Shown here one piece after another: positions 4,640 through 5,297 of a stretch of DNA of 5,297 nucleotides. Every line of letters begins with the position of its first letter. Within the stretch, counting starts at the first letter, position 1. The notes beneath the pieces were generated by a model. The model was not told the DNA's origin. It searched no databases and saw only the letters and a program-made list of their open reading frames with translations. A program made the position numbers and the translations under genes. The DNA comes from Deltaproteobacteria bacterium (GTDB lineage: Bacteria; Desulfobacterota; Desulfobaccia; Desulfobaccales; 0-14-0-80-60-11). The stretch covers positions 605-5,901 of the forward strand of contig JAMCQY010000142.1 of the NCBI GenBank assembly GCA_023381945.1, in the 5' to 3' direction.

Positions 4640-5297
4640 ATGAAAAATCGGTATCAGGCTGCCGCTCTTAAAAAATTCATCCTGCTGGCTGCCATGGCAC
4701 TGGTCTTGGCCCTCAGCAATTGGGCCCAGGCAGAAGGGGAGGGCTGGCCCCGGCGTTTTGAGCACGAAAAAGGGACAGTGCTTTTGTACCAGCCCCAACT
4801 CGAATCCTTCCAAGGCGACCGCCTTACAGCCCGGGCCGCGGTGTCGGTCCAGAAAAAGGGTTGGAAACAGCCGGTCTTTGGGGTAGTTTGGCTCAGCGCC
4901 CGTGCTTTGACTAACCGCGATACCCGCCAGGTCACGATCGATGAGGCCAAGGTCACGGAAACCAAGTTCCCTTATGCCACCCCGGAACAGATCGCGCAAT
5001 TTCAGGATTTCCTGAACGCCGAAATCGAGGGCCGCAGCCACACCATCTCCCTGGACCGGTTGCTGGCCATGCTGGAGCTGGTGGAAAAAGAAAGGGCGGC
5101 GGACGCGGGACTCCAGACCAAACCGCCCACGATCATCTTCGTCACCAATCCCGCGGTCCTGGTGCTCCTGGACGGCGAGCCCAAGCTGCTGCCTGCTCCG
5201 GACTCCAAGCTCATGCGGGTGGCTAATACCCCATTCCTCATGGCCTACGACCCCGCCGGCAAGACGTATTTCCTGAAGGCCGGCGACACCTGGCTCA
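4640..5297 (+). CDS. Secreted protein of unknown function, N-terminal part
   Basis: The first 219 codons are in the window; the frame is still open at the edge. A clear Sec signal peptide opens the protein: basic MKNRYQAAALKK, then hydrophobic FILLAAMALVLALS, then a likely cleavage after AQA (31/32). The product is therefore periplasmic or exported. The mature part starts GWPRRFEHEKGTVLLYQPQ, followed by TARAAVSV, PVFGVVWLSA, a predicted helical stretch with LDRLLAMLELVEKE, and PPTIIFVTNPAVLVLLDGEP, then VANTPFLMAYDPAGKTYFLKAGDTW. From memory, this pattern belongs to a family of large secreted proteins usually left as hypothetical, sometimes labelled carbohydrate-binding; I cannot verify that label and do not assign a function. 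No catalytic motif is visible. It has its own ribosome binding site and probably its own promoter, 273 bases after the channel gene, so a link to the pump is not implied. Confidence 0.85.
   Translation, partial: MKNRYQAAALKKFILLAAMALVLALSNWAQAEGEGWPRRFEHEKGTVLLYQPQLESFQGDRLTARAAVSVQKKGWKQPVFGVVWLSARALTNRDTRQVTIDEAKVTETKFPYATPEQIAQFQDFLNAEIEGRSHTISLDRLLAMLELVEKERAADAGLQTKPPTIIFVTNPAVLVLLDGEPKLLPAPDSKLMRVANTPFLMAYDPAGKTYFLKAGDTWL

Noticed and set aside
4616..5241. Minus-strand frames under the secreted protein gene
   Set aside because: Shadows of a plus-strand gene with a strong ribosome binding site and signal peptide; no coherent protein features.

Overview
The window reads as accessory chromosome of a GC-rich Gram-negative bacterium. 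The genes belong to an envelope-spanning export pump, which requires an inner and an outer membrane. The general style (a MacAB/NodT-type pump, REP hairpins of this type, and a secreted protein opening with a GKG-x-V-x-x-YQPQ-like motif) would suit a deltaproteobacterial (Desulfobacterota) lineage, but this is an impression and not a proof of taxonomy.

Layout, all genes on the + strand. Bases 2-202 hold the C-terminal end of a MacA-like periplasmic adaptor. Four bases later (207-2363) comes a fused ABC ATPase/FtsX permease of the MacB family. Its periplasmic domain carries a Ser/Gln/Ala-rich insert. Bases 2364-2782 are a visibly more AT-rich gap. It holds four copies of a REP-type hairpin in alternating orientation and, between the third and fourth, the C-terminal scrap of a REP-associated tyrosine transposase (RAYT). 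Bases 2783-4366 encode an outer-membrane lipoprotein channel of the NodT/OprM family, ending in an exact two-copy 33-bp tandem repeat. Bases 4367-4639 are non-coding, with a weak promoter candidate. From 4640 to the window edge runs the start of a secreted protein of unknown function with a Sec signal peptide.

The adaptor, ABC permease and outer-membrane channel together make a complete MacA-MacB-TolC-type tripartite pump, closest in gene order to systems such as PvdRT-OpmQ. ATP hydrolysis by MacB drives movement of periplasmic substrates through the adaptor and channel to the outside. The substrate cannot be read from the sequence.

The most interesting part is the REP/RAYT gap. The hairpins alternate in orientation, and the two orientations differ by an exact compensatory base-pair swap. 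The array has invaded the pump operon between permease and channel, leaving a hairpin just upstream of the channel gene's ribosome binding site. I do not see evidence for a wholly new system. This is a decayed REP/REPIN locus inside an otherwise recognisable efflux operon.
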